A stretch of 64,000 bases of DNA, taken from assembly GCA_027943335.1 (NCBI GenBank), contig BSBK01000760.1, forward strand, positions 616,501 to 680,500, in the 5' to 3' direction. This stretch comes from Chamaecyparis obtusa. Its lineage: Eukaryota > Streptophyta > Pinopsida > Cupressales > Cupressaceae. How positions within the stretch are numbered: position 1 is the stretch's first letter; every line of letters starts with the position of its first letter. The position numbers and the translations under genes are program-made. Below are positions 12,512-23,528 of this stretch, one piece after another. Below the pieces are notes generated by a model, which was not told where the DNA came from, did no database searches, and saw nothing but the letters and a program-made list of their open reading frames with translations.

Positions 12512-12655
12512 GAGTATGCTCTTCACCCTTGTGGTGAAATAGAAATCTTGACCCATCTTGGGATTTTGAAAGCAAGGGGGTAATTGAATCTTTGCTTGGT
12601 GTGTTTGGGAGAGATTCTTGAGATAGGGGAGTATGCTCTTCACCCTTGTGGTGAA
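12512..12655 (+). repeat. Tat-D leader: 27-bp direct repeat
   Basis: An exact 27-base segment ending in CACCCTTGTGGTGAA occurs at 12512-12538 and 12629-12655. The unit itself contains the inverted pair TTCACC...GGTGAA and can fold into a hairpin. Confidence 0.8.
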
Positions 12656-13040
12656 CCAAAAACTTTGAACCTCAAGAATTAATCTACTCTTTGTTTAGCT
12701 TAGGATCCTTTAGCGGGCCTGCTCTTGAGCAATCAAGAGAAACGACCCAAGTGGGGACAACCTTGTCATCATTTTCCTTGGTGGCGAGTGATTCCAACTC
12801 ACTATAATCTCAAGGCTATCGAGGACACAAAACCTTGGTAGACATAGTACTTATCTTCGCTTGATGTGAGTAACTTGTGGGATTGTGACCATGAGGAAAG
12901 CATTAAGCAAGAATGCTTAAGGTACTCTTGAGGCCGCGAGGTCCTAGTCCTTTATGAGGAGCAAGAGGGGTGCTATGAATGGAAATCCTTACTATGAACC
13001 ATTAGATAGAGGCCACCCTATTTTAGCCGCTTAGCTTCTT

Positions 13041-13385
13041 GGTGCAAGGATTGATCCAAGTGGACTTACCCGGATCACCCCAAGACACTCACCATATGTG
13101 TTCCTTTGGTTGTGTTTTTGACACTTCCATGACAACGCCAATATCTCTTGTGGGCAACCACTTGGTGTGAGGCAAGGGAGCATCAAGTTGTGGGCCGCGT
13201 TGCTAAGTAATGAGCCTTGTCCTTCTAGGTAGTAATTGCTTGAATTGTCTTCGATTGTGCTATACCAATGTAAACGTTTTCAACATTCAAACAAACGGTA
13301 GCATTCATAAGGTTTTCTATTTTGATATCACAAGTGCTTGTCTTGGCAAGGTTGCTTTTGCCCTTGTTTCAAGTGTTCTATGACA
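13041..13385 (+). other. Leader blocks conserved between Tat-D and Tat-A
   Basis: The segment GTGCAAGGA...ATCCAAG...GATCACC...ACTCACCATATGT at 13051-13100 recurs in the same order in the Tat-A leader at 31271-31327. A second shared block (AAGGTTGCTTT-GCCCTTGT) lies at 13347-13372 here and at 31501-31522 in Tat-A. The blocks are noncoding with many stops. They are better preserved than the leader around them, suggesting a role such as RNA packaging, dimerisation or translation; that role is inference. Confidence 0.6.
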
Positions 13386-13539
13386 TGTTTGATCACCTAC
13401 CATTTGCAAACCTATCTTTTATCTACTATTACTGCTTGTCAAACTGAGAAATTGCACTATCCAACCTTTGAACTTGATCAAAATGCTTTAAAACTGAGAA
13501 TTTTATGTTCACTGGTCAAAAAGTCATATGAATCTGCAA

Positions 13540-13765
13540 TAGTATCACACGCCTTATTGAGAAATATCACGCGATAGTTCGTGCCCTGCTATTTTATCAC
13601 GTGCTTTGCTGAGGTATATCACGCAATAGTTCGTGCCTTTTGGACTATCACCCTGCTAGCCTGGAGTCTATCGCCCAACCATACTGCAGTCTATCGCCTG
13701 GTTTAAAGTGAAGTATCACCCGAACTGAGAAGTATCACCCTGTCTGCCTGGAAAGTATCGCTCAG
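13540..13765 (+). repeat. Tat-D leader array 2 of TATCAC/TATCGC units
   Basis: About ten units of TATCAC or TATCGC followed by GC-rich spacers. TATCACGCGATAGTTCGTGCC is nearly repeated at 13563 and 13617. It lies about 370 bp before the gag start. The motif is the same as in array 1, so this is an element-specific leader feature rather than chance. Confidence 0.78.
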
Positions 13766-14129
13766 AATCTTTTTTCTATCCTGTCATTGCTGCAATTTGG
13801 AGTGGCTAAAATTGCACTTTAACCTGTCATAGAGTGTCTTTTTCTGTTCTTACCTGAAACTGGTTTGTTACCTACATGCTTAGATTTGTTCTAGACTGAA
13901 ACAAATGAGCTAAAACTATTGGGTTTGAGTTTAACGAATGCTACTCTTGATCACTTGTCGCATCACGGTTACCTCTCTAGCTACTTGCTTATTGAGCTTC
14001 TTGCTCGTTGCTCAGCTTTAGTCAATTGATTGCTATTAGTGCTTGAGAGCTTTTGACGAGCCATCTCTCTATTGTTCTACTTTGACAAGTGATCTTTATT
14101 AGCTTTTCTTATCTCAAATCTAAGAAACT

Positions 14130-15425
14130 TTGTCTCATTCTATTAGTCAACCAACATCTCTTTTCATGCCGGTTACAACTCGGTCTCAATTTGAGCAGGA
14201 GAGTCATCCTCCGTTCAATTATACACAGTTACCTTCTCCAACTAGATGTTCAAAAGCACCCATTAGCAACAATAGTTCTAGTTCTGACCAATCTGAGAAT
14301 TCTAAGGCTACACCATGGTATAAAGGAGGTTTCCTCTTTTCCGCATTCAAGACCCCCAAAAACACAGACAGTGTCTCACTCACTTTGACTGAACAAGAAA
14401 AGTTTCAACTCTTGCAAGAACACTTTGAGCGTAAGGATAATCAAGCACGCTTAGACAAAGAACACAATCAACAAAGGATGGATGCTACTAGGTGCATGGC
14501 TTATAGAGGGACATTTCATGAGCAACCTGAGACTAGTAATCATGAGCATAGACCTCTTTTTAACAATGGCAACAATGACAACAACACGCCACCAAGATCT
14601 CCTCCAAGGCCAACTTTTGCTATGCCTTCTTCACCACCTAGACCTCATCCCTCTCAACATGAGGCAGAGGCTAATGATGATATTTCTAGTGAGGATCTTA
14701 TGAGATGTGAACAAGATGTGGATTTCCAACGAATGATGCATAAGCTTTTAGAGCGTAATGGTGATCAATATTTTCAATATATGACTTCTAGAGGATACAA
14801 GCTTCCTCCTGGTTATGATGTCAGACAAATTGTCCAACAAAGAGTACAAACTGAATTGGAAGTCCTTCAAGAAGAATTACGTCAGAAAAATCAACGCCTT
14901 ACCCAAGTGGCATTAGAAAGAGAGCCTCCAAAGGTCTCTTTTGTAGAAGCAATTTGTGCTCTTCCTTTTGATTAAGATCTATACATGGTCCCGTTTCCTA
15001 AGGATATTGAGGTTCCTAAATATGACAAGTATGATGGAAATGGTGACCCTCATGACCATGTGCATCATTTTTATGCTCTTAGTATGGACTTTCTTCATGA
15101 AGACACATATCTTCTATGCTTATTCCCTCAAAGTTTAAGAGGCCAAGCTTTGGAATGGTTTGCAAAATTGACACCACCGCTTAAGAATTTTGATGAGTTA
15201 GCTCAGCGATTTACCCAGCAGTACTCTTACAACATCCAACAACCTATCACTGTGATAGATCTCGGTAGTATAAGACAACATCAAGGTGAGCCATTTGAAA
15301 CTTACTTACAATGTTGGAGGTCATTGTATTCTTGATATCCTCGTTAGCTACCCGAAAGAGAAAAGATTGACATTTTCATCAACACACTTGTGCCTGAGCT
15401 ATTTTATGATCTAAGGAAGCAACTG
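14130..15425 (+). pseudogene. Tat-D gag, matrix/capsid region
   Basis: A frame starting at 14130 (a second possible start is the ATG at 14166, followed by PVTTRSQ) runs about 430 codons with stops only near 14973, 15333 and 15342. It contains a Pro-rich stretch (codons about 150-175), a Glu/Gln-rich helix (codons 235-275) and a retrotransposon gag core with the LLCLFPQSLRGQALEWF and FAQQ/FTQQYSYN-like segments. A +1 shift near 15430 moves the continuation to another frame. Gag forms the cytoplasmic particle in which the RNA is copied. Confidence 0.85.
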
Positions 15426-15438
15426 TTCTCCTCCTTCC

Positions 15439-17490
15439 ATGACATGGTTTGAAAGTGCATATTGGATTGAGGATGTAGCTATAAGAAAAGGGGATATTGT
15501 TATTAATAAAGATGCTAAAGGCAATGGTAAAGACAAGAACAAACCTTGGAATAAGAACAAGTATGTTGTTAATGATGGGGTTGTTGATGCTCCTAAAGTT
15601 AAAGAGCCTGCTTTCAATCTCTCCAACGCTATCTATGCAGCAAAACAATAAGAAGCTAGCAACACTCACAATGCTCCTAAACCTCAATATGTAGATAAGC
15701 CTAAGAAGTCATTTCGAAAGCGAGTCTATACCAAGTTGGCAGAACCTTACGATGTGATCCTTAAGACTTTGGTTGACAATGGATATCGTACGCTTCCTGA
15801 TAAACCTGGTAACTAGGATCCAATAAATAAGCCTGATTGGTGGAGAGAGGATCATTACTGCCATTATCACAGAAACAAGGGACATCCAACAGATAATTGT
15901 TTTAGGCTTAAGGATGATATTCAGGATCTTATTGAGAATGGCGCAATCTCCACTGATGGCTTAACTAAAAATTTTGATCACACAGCTTTCAAAGATCCTC
16001 TACCTAAGCATGATAAGGGGGAAACCTCTCAAACACATAAGAAGAATCATGATGCAAAGATCAATTACATGTATCCTTCTAATACGCTTGTGATTAACAT
16101 GGTAGAGCCCATTGAGAGTGTTCTAATGATGAGGTCTCAAGATGATAATAACACCAATCATGGTAAGCCAAAGTTAGTCTTGCAAACACGTGGTAGTTCA
16201 TCTTCCCAAAGTGAGACACTGAATGCTGTTACTAGGGGGCAAGCCAAGATTGTCCTTAAAACTGCACAAGATCCCAAGCAAGCTTTGCCTTCCAAACAAG
16301 TGGCTCCTTTAGCCACCCCTAGCTATGATCTTGTCCAACATTTGCAAAAGACACCAGCACAGATATCTATCCTTGAGTTGCTTCGGTTATCCTCTTCACA
16401 TAGAGAGATTCTTGATGAGGCTCTACGTACAACACATGTTCCCAATGACATTGATCTAGATCAATTTCAGGCTATGGTCAACCACATTTCATCTCCGCTA
16501 TCTCTCTCCTTTTCTACAGAAGATGACATATCTATTGCTCACCCTCATAATCTAGCTTTACACATTGAAGTTCTAGTCTACAATACCCGAGTCTGCCAAG
16601 TCCTGATAGACAATGCTGCAAGGTTAAATATTGTTTCTTTCAATGTCATACAATAGTTGGGTTTGTCAGAATTTGCTGTGGATTCTAAGAAGAAGATTAC
16701 TATAAAAGCTTATGATGAAGTGGAAAGATCTTCCAAAGGTCTTGTCACGCTGCCTGTCTGAGTGGGCCCTATAATGAAAGATATTAGCTTCCAAGTATTG
16801 GACATCCCACTCGCATATAACATTCTTTTGGGTCATCCTTGGATCCATGACATGCAGGCTGTTCCTTCCACTTATCATTAGTGCGTCAAATTTCCGTACA
16901 ATGGCATTGAAGTTGTGATTCCTAGAGACCATACTATTGCTATTAATGCTCTCGTTGCTGCTAAAAAATTTGTTCCTCACAATGAACCTTCTGTTGATCC
17001 TAGTATGTCTCTAGTTGCTGCTGAGAAAACACTTAAGATGATGAGCCTTGGTATGGGTGAATATACACTGGATTCCTTTTCTTCTATACCTATTTCTCCT
17101 AGGTCATATGGGAGACCTTCTGATCACATGAAGCCTTCCACTTCTGCTATGGTGATCTTTGATACTTTTGTTCCTTCATCCATTCCTTTAGAAGCAGAAA
17201 GAGAAGAACAAGCTATTCAAGAGTGGATCTATAGAGAGGATTCTAGAAATACTCCCATGCTCAGTAATTCAGACACAGATACAGATGAGTCACCGCTACA
17301 CACTATGGCTCAAATGGGAGATGATCTTCCTTCTACTTCACTCCTTTGGTGAGAAGAATGTATATCTACTGATGATATGGCTGAGGTCTCTATGTCTAGA
17401 ACCTATGTGCCTAAAGAATCATTGCAGTATGATAGACAACATCACAACATTGCACGGTTACTATAAAGAGGTGATCTATCACATAATGAC
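15439..17490 (+). pseudogene. Tat-D gag C-terminus, zinc knuckle and protease remnant
   Basis: One frame continues from 15439 with stops but no further frameshift. It holds a variant knuckle, YCHYHRNKGHPTDNC, at about 15855-15900, the form usual in this lineage. A protease segment at about 16560-16900 has an active-site loop that reads VLIDNAARLN where Tat-type proteases have D-N/G-G-A-S. The conserved [17 protein letters not shown] segment follows. Stops at 16654, 16759 and 16879 fit single C-to-T changes of CAG or CGA codons. Downstream is an acidic linker. Confidence 0.78.
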
Positions 17491-18522
17491 ATGATTATCT
17501 CTACTTCTCGGCATCTTAAGCCTCTTCCAGAAGGTTCTTCCATGACAGATATGGATGTTGATGTAGTTCATACCTCTTGTAACCCACTTGACGTAGTTGA
17601 TGAGTCTCATGTCGGGTCTGATGAGTTTGTTCCACGTATTGCTTTAGTGGATCACGCTAGTCCTTCTATGACAAGTCTAGATCTTAATGCTTTTGGAGCT
17701 TACCCTATAGGCTTGACCTCTCTTGTCACTAGAGATGATATCCTTCACATAAATGCTATTGAACTAGTCACTTCATTTCATCTCACATCAACACCTGTTA
17801 CTTCTTCCACCAAAGAACTAGCAACAAAAAAGATTGAATCAGCAATCACACATCATGGTCATCAAGTCAAAAGAAAAGAGCAATGGTTGGATGGTGAAAA
17901 CCACATTGTGGTGGTATCCGCACCTAAGAAAAGTAAAAATAAAAATTTGCTCAAAAATAATGATTCTCAAATAAAAGATGACAAGCTGGTTCTCTACAAA
18001 AAAATGATGCACTACCTCAACCATGATCTCATATCTATTATACTTCAGCCCATTCCTAGAGCTAAGAACAAAGTTGGTAATGCCTTGGTTACTTCAACAT
18101 CCATCTTACAAATGAAAAAGCATAAATTTCGCTTCAAGTTCCTGGTGGATGAATTATGCTATCATGCTTACAAATCTTACAATCCTACCATCTTTTCATA
18201 TCTTCCACCTCATATTCCTCTTGCAAATCCACCATGCCATTCCTTCCACCATCCCTTACACTTTGCCTTTGTCTCTGGTGACTTGTATAGGAAGGGTCTA
18301 GACGGAACTCTCCTTAAGTGTCTAGAAATAGAGTCAGAAAAAGTGCTAACTAAAATCCACGATGGCATATGTGGATCACATTCTAATGATCCTTCGCTAG
18401 CTCAGACATTGCTTAGGGCTGGTTATTATTGGTTGAACTGGTTGAGACCTCCTATCATCACAGTTGCAGCATTTGGGCCTGGGGCCTATCAGTTCTCTAC
18501 ATCAGAGGAAGTAGATTCTTGA
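17491..18522 (+). pseudogene. Tat-D pol remnant: linker fused to integrase zinc-binding segment
   Basis: An open frame of 343 codons. The N-terminal part is the linker that precedes RT in related elements. A short segment from the end of the second RNase H follows (KNKVGNALVT). Then comes the integrase H2C2-type segment with IHDGICGSHSNDPSLAQTLL, then directly the integrase C-terminal end (FGPGAYQFST). RT, both RNases H and the integrase core are missing, but the joins keep the frame open. Compared with Tat-F, at least two internal deletions are needed. Confidence 0.8.
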
Positions 18523-18658
18523 TGCCCATTTCTATCTAGGGCATCCTTTGTACATATCTTATTGATCCTGAAAAAATTCCAAAAAAAAATTCATATATGA
18601 TGCTGAAAAAATCCTAAAAAGCATAAAAAGTACTGAAAAAATGAGCATCCTAGTGAAA

Positions 18659-18834
18659 GCCTTGCAATAGGCACTTTGATGTCTCACCAAAAAAATCAAA
18701 AATTTAAAAAATCAAAAAAATTGAAAAAGTGCCTTGGTGAAAACCTGGAAACAGGTGCCTTGGTAGCAAAAATACAAAAAAAATTATAAAAAGTCCTGAA
18801 AAAATCTATCAAGTGGTGAAAACCTGGAAATAGG
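18659..18834 (+). other. Tat-D post-integrase hairpins with GNRA-type loops
   Basis: Three copies of a GGTGAAAACC(T)G...AGGTGCC unit lie in A-rich sequence. Copy 1 at 18659-18672 pairs GCCT with AGGC. Copy 2 at 18743-18756 reads ACCTGGAAACAGGT, a 5-bp stem closed by a GAAA loop. Copy 3 at 18823-18834 pairs CCTG with TAGG over GAAA, using a G-U pair. Equivalent units occur at the same place in Tat-A and Tat-F. Confidence 0.65.
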
Positions 18835-19017
18835 CGCTGCTTGAGACCCTCTACACCTATGTCTATTAGTCTTGCGTGGCACTCCTTTGCTCCACTTCTT
18901 GCTTTGCCTCTCCTAGCCTGGAATTGATTCTTGTCTTAATCTAGGGGGCATACATTGTTTTGAGCTTATCTTGGGTCTCTTTGTGCATCAGGGTTTCTTA
19001 GGCAACTTGGTTCCAAT

Positions 19018-19085
19018 GGTGTTTTTCAACACCACCCAAACTGTGTTTTTCAACACTACCCTAGCGTCGAGTGTTTCTTAACACT
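19018..19085 (+). other. Three consecutive GTGTT/AACAC hairpins
   Basis: GGTGTTTTTCAACACC (19018-19033), GTGTTTTTCAACAC (19043-19056) and AGTGTTTCTTAACACT (19070-19085) each fold into a 5-6-bp stem with a four-base loop. The closing pair varies between copies (G-C, none, A-T). Located in the Tat-D 3' untranslated region. Function unknown. Confidence 0.55.
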
Positions 19086-19099
19086 TATTAGATGTCCTA

Positions 19100-20490
19100 C
19101 CCTATAGTCTAGTATGATATGATATTTCTCATTTGCAGATGTGATACTCAAAGTTTGACTCTTTATGACCTACACACACGCACTTGACTTGCTGAGATTT
19201 GTTTGACTTTATTTCTTTGTGTGCTGTCTATGCTGATTTCTTTGCTAAGTGGTCTCTCCCTGAGAAGTTTTCGATGATGCATAGCTAGAAGACTGAGGGT
19301 ATGAGAACATGTTTTATTTCTTTATCTGCTTGTGGGTATATTTTGTTGGTCCTACCTGTCATTAAGCATTTATGCTTGTTCCACTTGACATTGGGATCTA
19401 CAAGGTATTATCCTTGACTATTTTGCGAGTGCATGCTTATAGTCATCTTGACTTTCTTATGTCTTGATGCGAGCATAATCTTGCTATATCAAACTTAGGT
19501 AATCTCATTGCACTAGTCATCTTGACCTACATGTCTTTGATGCCTAAGTGAGATTTCCACATTTCTATCTGATATAGATCATATTCAGATCCACATAGTT
19601 ATGCTAGTGTGTATTGTATTATCTTTTGATGCTACCAATAATGCTTGATGATGAATATTAGATGTCTATTGGCTTTGTGACCTTGCAAGTAAACCACTTT
19701 TCATGTAGCTTGCATTCTTAAGTTCATGTTAGTTAGTTTTGCATCTTGCATATGGAGAGAGCTCTCTTTTCATCTTTCATGGACTTGTTAATCAACTGCG
19801 TTCACCTTTCGCTTCTTCCCGATCATGTCTTTCACTTCTTGTCTTTCATATCCCATCATTTTCCTTTCATTTCAGGATTGAAACTGAAATCCGAGTTCAC
19901 CTTGATCATCCAACTCATCTTTTTCCTTCTTCCATGCAGTTGGTTAACCTTTTGAGGCCTGATCCTTCGATCTTTGCTGGGGCATTCTTTACCTCTTCAT
20001 CCCCATCTCTTTCAAACTTCCAATCTTTGATTCACTTTCAATCCCAAGTTCCAATTCTTCCCCTCCATGGTGTTTTCAGGTTGAGGGACCGCTTGGTTCA
20101 TGCCCCGTGTCCAATGTGTGGGGCATATCTTCACGGCTTGATGGTTATTTTGTTCTCTTTCTTCGATTCTAATTTCTAGTGATTTGATCATGTCTCTCTT
20201 GCTTCTGCATTCCCTCTACTTGATTTTACTTTCAATCCCGAGGAGGCAGACACATCATATCTTATTGGCTATCTCTTTCCTAAGTGTTCAGTACTGTCGC
20301 TACAAGGCTGACCAGGCAGGATTTGCTATTTTTCTGCACTTCATTCTTTGGAGTCAGAACGCTATTGCTTGCCTTCTTGGCCATCTCTTTCTTTCTTGGC
20401 TAATCTGAGTTGCTTTGTGATCCCAAATCGATCTCACATTTCAACTTCATTCTTTGACTACATGTTTTCCCAAATTGATCACACATTAGT
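19100..20490 (+). other. Tat-D 3' untranslated region
   Basis: No retroelement domain is visible. The part from about 19750 to 20230 is pyrimidine-rich on the plus strand and contains a 146-codon open frame (19739-20179) without recognisable motif; I regard it as chance. No antisense gene such as the PMD gene of Tat-F is seen here. Confidence 0.5.
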
Positions 20491-20504
20491 CAAAGAGGGG
20501 CAAA
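20491..20504 (+). other. Tat-D polypurine tract
   Basis: CAAAGAGGGGCAAA lies directly before the 3' LTR. The same tract, with one extra A, precedes the LTR of Tat-F. Confidence 0.85.
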
Positions 20505-21417
20505 TGTATACACCCAAAAATGGTCACCTAGACTATTAGCCCCTTTTGCTGAATCATAAATTGCTTATTCTTGATCAAATCCTAGTTCTATCATTTATTC
20601 GATTATTTTCTATGGGCTAACCATCTTATCCTAAGTATTTATTTATTAAAAGGAATATTTCCTCCCCTTTTAATAAATAAAAAGCCTCCACTTTTCCTCT
20701 TATCCTAAGTTGCACAAATAAATCATTATTCTTATTTTATAAAAAGGGAAAAAGCACTTTTTGTCTCATATGGACACAAAAGTCAACTCTTATTTTCCTA
20801 TTGGAGGATACTTGTGCACATGGATTGCTCCTCTTTTAAGCTCCACCGTTGATTAAATCTTTTGCCTCTTAATCTCCATGGTCCATTCCTTCTCATTTCC
20901 TTTAAAAAGAGAGCTGTCTTCTTCATTCTAGATCCCCAACTTTTTATGCTAATATTATGCTGCAGGTTTTTTAGGTACACTTTGGAGTTTTGAAGATTTG
21001 GAGAATTCTTAGCATCTACATCTCATTCTTGCATTCTTAGCTTAGCTTCATATTTATGCTTTCTTAGATTAGCTTCATTTCTATGCTCTAGATTAGCTCA
21101 CATAGATTAATTAGCTTGGGTTGTAACACTTGCATATTTCCTTTCATAGCTTAGCTTGCATTTCCATTTTTAGTATAGTTGCATTGCATTTTCATTCTTG
21201 ATTCTTGAAGATATTGGCATTCTTGCCCTTGTCTTCATTGAATCTCCCATTGCATAGTTTACTAGCAAGGTTATAGGCTAAATAGCTCTAGCTGAGAGCA
21301 TTCTTAAAAGCCCTTGCAATCCATGCCTAGGGAGCTATGGATCAATTTGTGAGGGCTCATTCTTGAGTTTCCTTGCATGTAATGATCCATAGAAGTGTGA
21401 CACATTTATAGCACACA
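20505..21417 (+). repeat. Tat-D 3' LTR
   Basis: 913 bp, about 98% identical to 10723-11633. Followed by the target duplication CTTCT and then the Copia-C integrase. Confidence 0.95.
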
Positions 21418-21422
21418 CTTCT

Positions 21423-22066
21423 CTCCAGTATATCTGAGCTACATTCTTCTCTATCACGAGTGTCCTTGCACAATCAACAATTGATCTATTCCTCCTTTCA
21501 GTAATGCCATTTTGCTGAGGTGTTCTTGGTGCATAAACCTGTCTTTTAATACCATGCTCATTACAATAGTTAGTAAATTCATCAAAAATAAATTCACCAC
21601 CTCTATCAGATCTTAAGCATTTCAGTTCCTTACCGGTTTCTTTCTCTACTTTTTCTTTATACCATTTAAACATTTTAAATGCCTTTGATTTTTCTCTTAA
21701 GAACATCATAGTCATCAATCTTGTATAATCATCAACAAACAAAATGAAGTATCTATCTCCATAATAGCTTTGTGTTCTCATGGGACCACCTAGGTTGGTG
21801 TGAACTAGCTCCAAAATTTTCTTTGTTGAGTAATCTTTTCTCTTAAAACTAGATCTTGTCATCTTACCTTTCTGACATTGATGACACATTACATGATTTG
21901 GATTTGTTAGGCTAGGCCGACCCCTAAACTTTTTCTTTTTACTTATTTTGATCAAGTTGCCAAAGTTTACATGGCATAACCTTTTATGCCACAACCATGC
22001 ATCCTCATATTTCATCATTAAAAAAGAAGACTTATCATTATCAAGATAAAATAAGTTACCTTTCAT
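21423..22066 (-). pseudogene. Copia-C integrase, N-terminal zinc-binding and core
   Basis: It contains the WHKRLCHVNF and MCHQCQKGK parts of the HHCC zinc-binding domain. The core has RSDRGGEF (second Asp) and NGITERRNRS (catalytic Glu). The first catalytic position, usually in HTDLCGPM, reads HTNLGGPM, so Asp is replaced by Asn. The frame runs into the Tat-D LTR at 21417; the target duplication lies at 21418-21422, and the C-terminal part is at 10341-10717. Confidence 0.9.
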
Positions 22067-22135
22067 TTGTGCTCCTATTCCAACAAGTTTTCCTCTTTCA
22101 TCAAATATCTTAACCTTTTTGCTCTCAAAAGCTAC

Positions 22136-22465
22136 TCAGTGGCCTGAATTGTTAAGCTGTGCCACACTTAAAAAATTATAATTTAGTCCTTCTACCCAAT
22201 AATCATTATCACATTTAATTTTATCATTTATCAGTAAGGATCCCTTTCCTCTAACTATACAAGGTGTATCATTGCCCATTTTTATAGATCCTCCATTATA
22301 TTGCTCAAGATGATCAAATTTTTTTTCATCACCAGTCATGTGATGGGTACATCCACTATCAATGATCCATGTATCATTTTTATTAACCTTAGAGATAAGA
22401 GCTATCTCTACATACCTTTTTTCTTCCTCAGAATCATCCTTCATTGCAACAAACACTACTTCCAC
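22136..22465 (-). pseudogene. Copia-C protease
   Basis: A 109-codon open stretch with the copia aspartic-protease loop WIIDSGCTHHMTG and the later FLSVAQL segment. It follows the gag zinc knuckle and precedes integrase, as in all Ty1/copia elements. It is separated from both neighbours by stops or frame changes. Confidence 0.88.
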
Positions 22466-22561
22466 ATCATCATCTGTGTCGGTATCAGTATCATTCTCTT
22501 CAGCAATGTAACATACCTTCTTGGCTTTATCATTTTTGTCTCGATTGTCTCTATTGTAGTG

Positions 22562-23450
22562 TCAGTAACTCTTGTTGTTTCTTCTCCCATAGCTTCCTTC
22601 ACCAGATTGATCCTTTTTTCTATCATCTTCTTTCCTGTTTGGACATCTAGTAGCAATATGACTAACTTCTTTGTAGTTAAAACATGCTAAAGGTAATTTA
22701 CGTCTATATCTACCTTTTCCTTTAGGTAACCTCCTAGCCATAAGAGCTTCAAGCTCATCAAGCTCATCATCACTATTATTGTCATTATCATCATTATTGC
22801 TTATACTACTAGATTTACCAATCTTCAGAGAAGTCATGAAAGTAGACTCAACAGACGGTACAACACTATTATCAAAGTTATCAAGTTCAAAAGTTGTAAG
22901 CTTACCAATTAGACTATCAAGAGTGAGAGTATTGCAAGGTGTAGATCTCATTTCATGTATTGTAGATATTCTGATAGCATAAATAGGCAATAGGGTTCTC
23001 AAAATTTTGCTTACCACCATTTTTTCAGAAATGACACCACTAGATCCTTTGATAGCATTAACTACTTCCTTTATTCGGTTTGTGTACTACACTATATTCT
23101 ATCCTTCTTTCATTTTCATATCATCGAATCTTCCTCTTAAACTTTCAGCTCTAACTCTTCTGACATTTGCATCACCACTGTAAACTAGAGTAAGTTTATC
23201 CCACATGTCCTTTGAGGTAGCACAATCCTTGACATCTTCAAATTCGACATCTGTAAGAGTAGCAACAATCTCCATCATGCTAAAATTGTGCTCATGTCTA
23301 TCTCTTAACAAGTCAGGAGTCAAAGGTCCTATAGGCGGTGCTAATTAGCCATTCTCCAATACAGTGAGGGCATAATTCCTAATTCTAGATATATGTAGTT
23401 TCATTTGGCTTTGCCATATTATGAAATTATCCTTGTTCAACTTTGGCACT
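22562..23450 (-). pseudogene. Copia-C gag (UBN2-type) with zinc knuckle
   Basis: Starting near 23450 the sense strand encodes the usual copia gag opening (an F-I-W segment), then a UBN2-type domain with AKDMWD-like SKDMWDKL and LRGRFDDMKM. A degenerate knuckle CFNYKEVSHIATRC follows, in which the second Cys is Tyr. A stretch of Asp/Asn lies between. Stops occur near 23346 and 23098. The start codon is not certain. Confidence 0.82.
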
Positions 23451-23512
23451 TACCTCTTATACATTTTGTGATCTTTCTGCTGAAGTCCTTAAAACTCTAT
23501 TCCAAGCAACCA

Positions 23513-23528
23513 ATGCTTTGATACCAAT
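23513..23528 (-). other. Copia-C primer binding site (initiator tRNA-Met)
   Basis: On the minus strand the bases after the 5' LTR read ATTGGTATCAAAGC, one transition away from the initiator-Met consensus TGGTATCAGAGC. Confidence 0.85.

Larger units (their letters stand above)
10723..21417 (+). mobile_element. Tat-D: young, deleted Ty3/gypsy (Tat-type) element inserted in Copia-C
   Basis: LTRs of 911 and 913 bp differ at about 17 positions plus two single-base insertions (about 2%). The target duplication CTTCT is perfect (10718-10722 and 21418-21422). Primer site and polypurine tract are intact. The interior keeps gag, zinc knuckle, a protease remnant and the integrase zinc-binding segment but has lost RT, both RNases H and the integrase core. 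It must therefore have been mobilised by proteins supplied in trans, unless the losses came after insertion. Confidence 0.92.

Noticed and set aside
19739..20179. 146-codon open frame in the Tat-D 3' region
   Set aside because: Pyrimidine-rich sequence gives a Ser/Phe/Leu/Pro-rich product without motif; probably chance.
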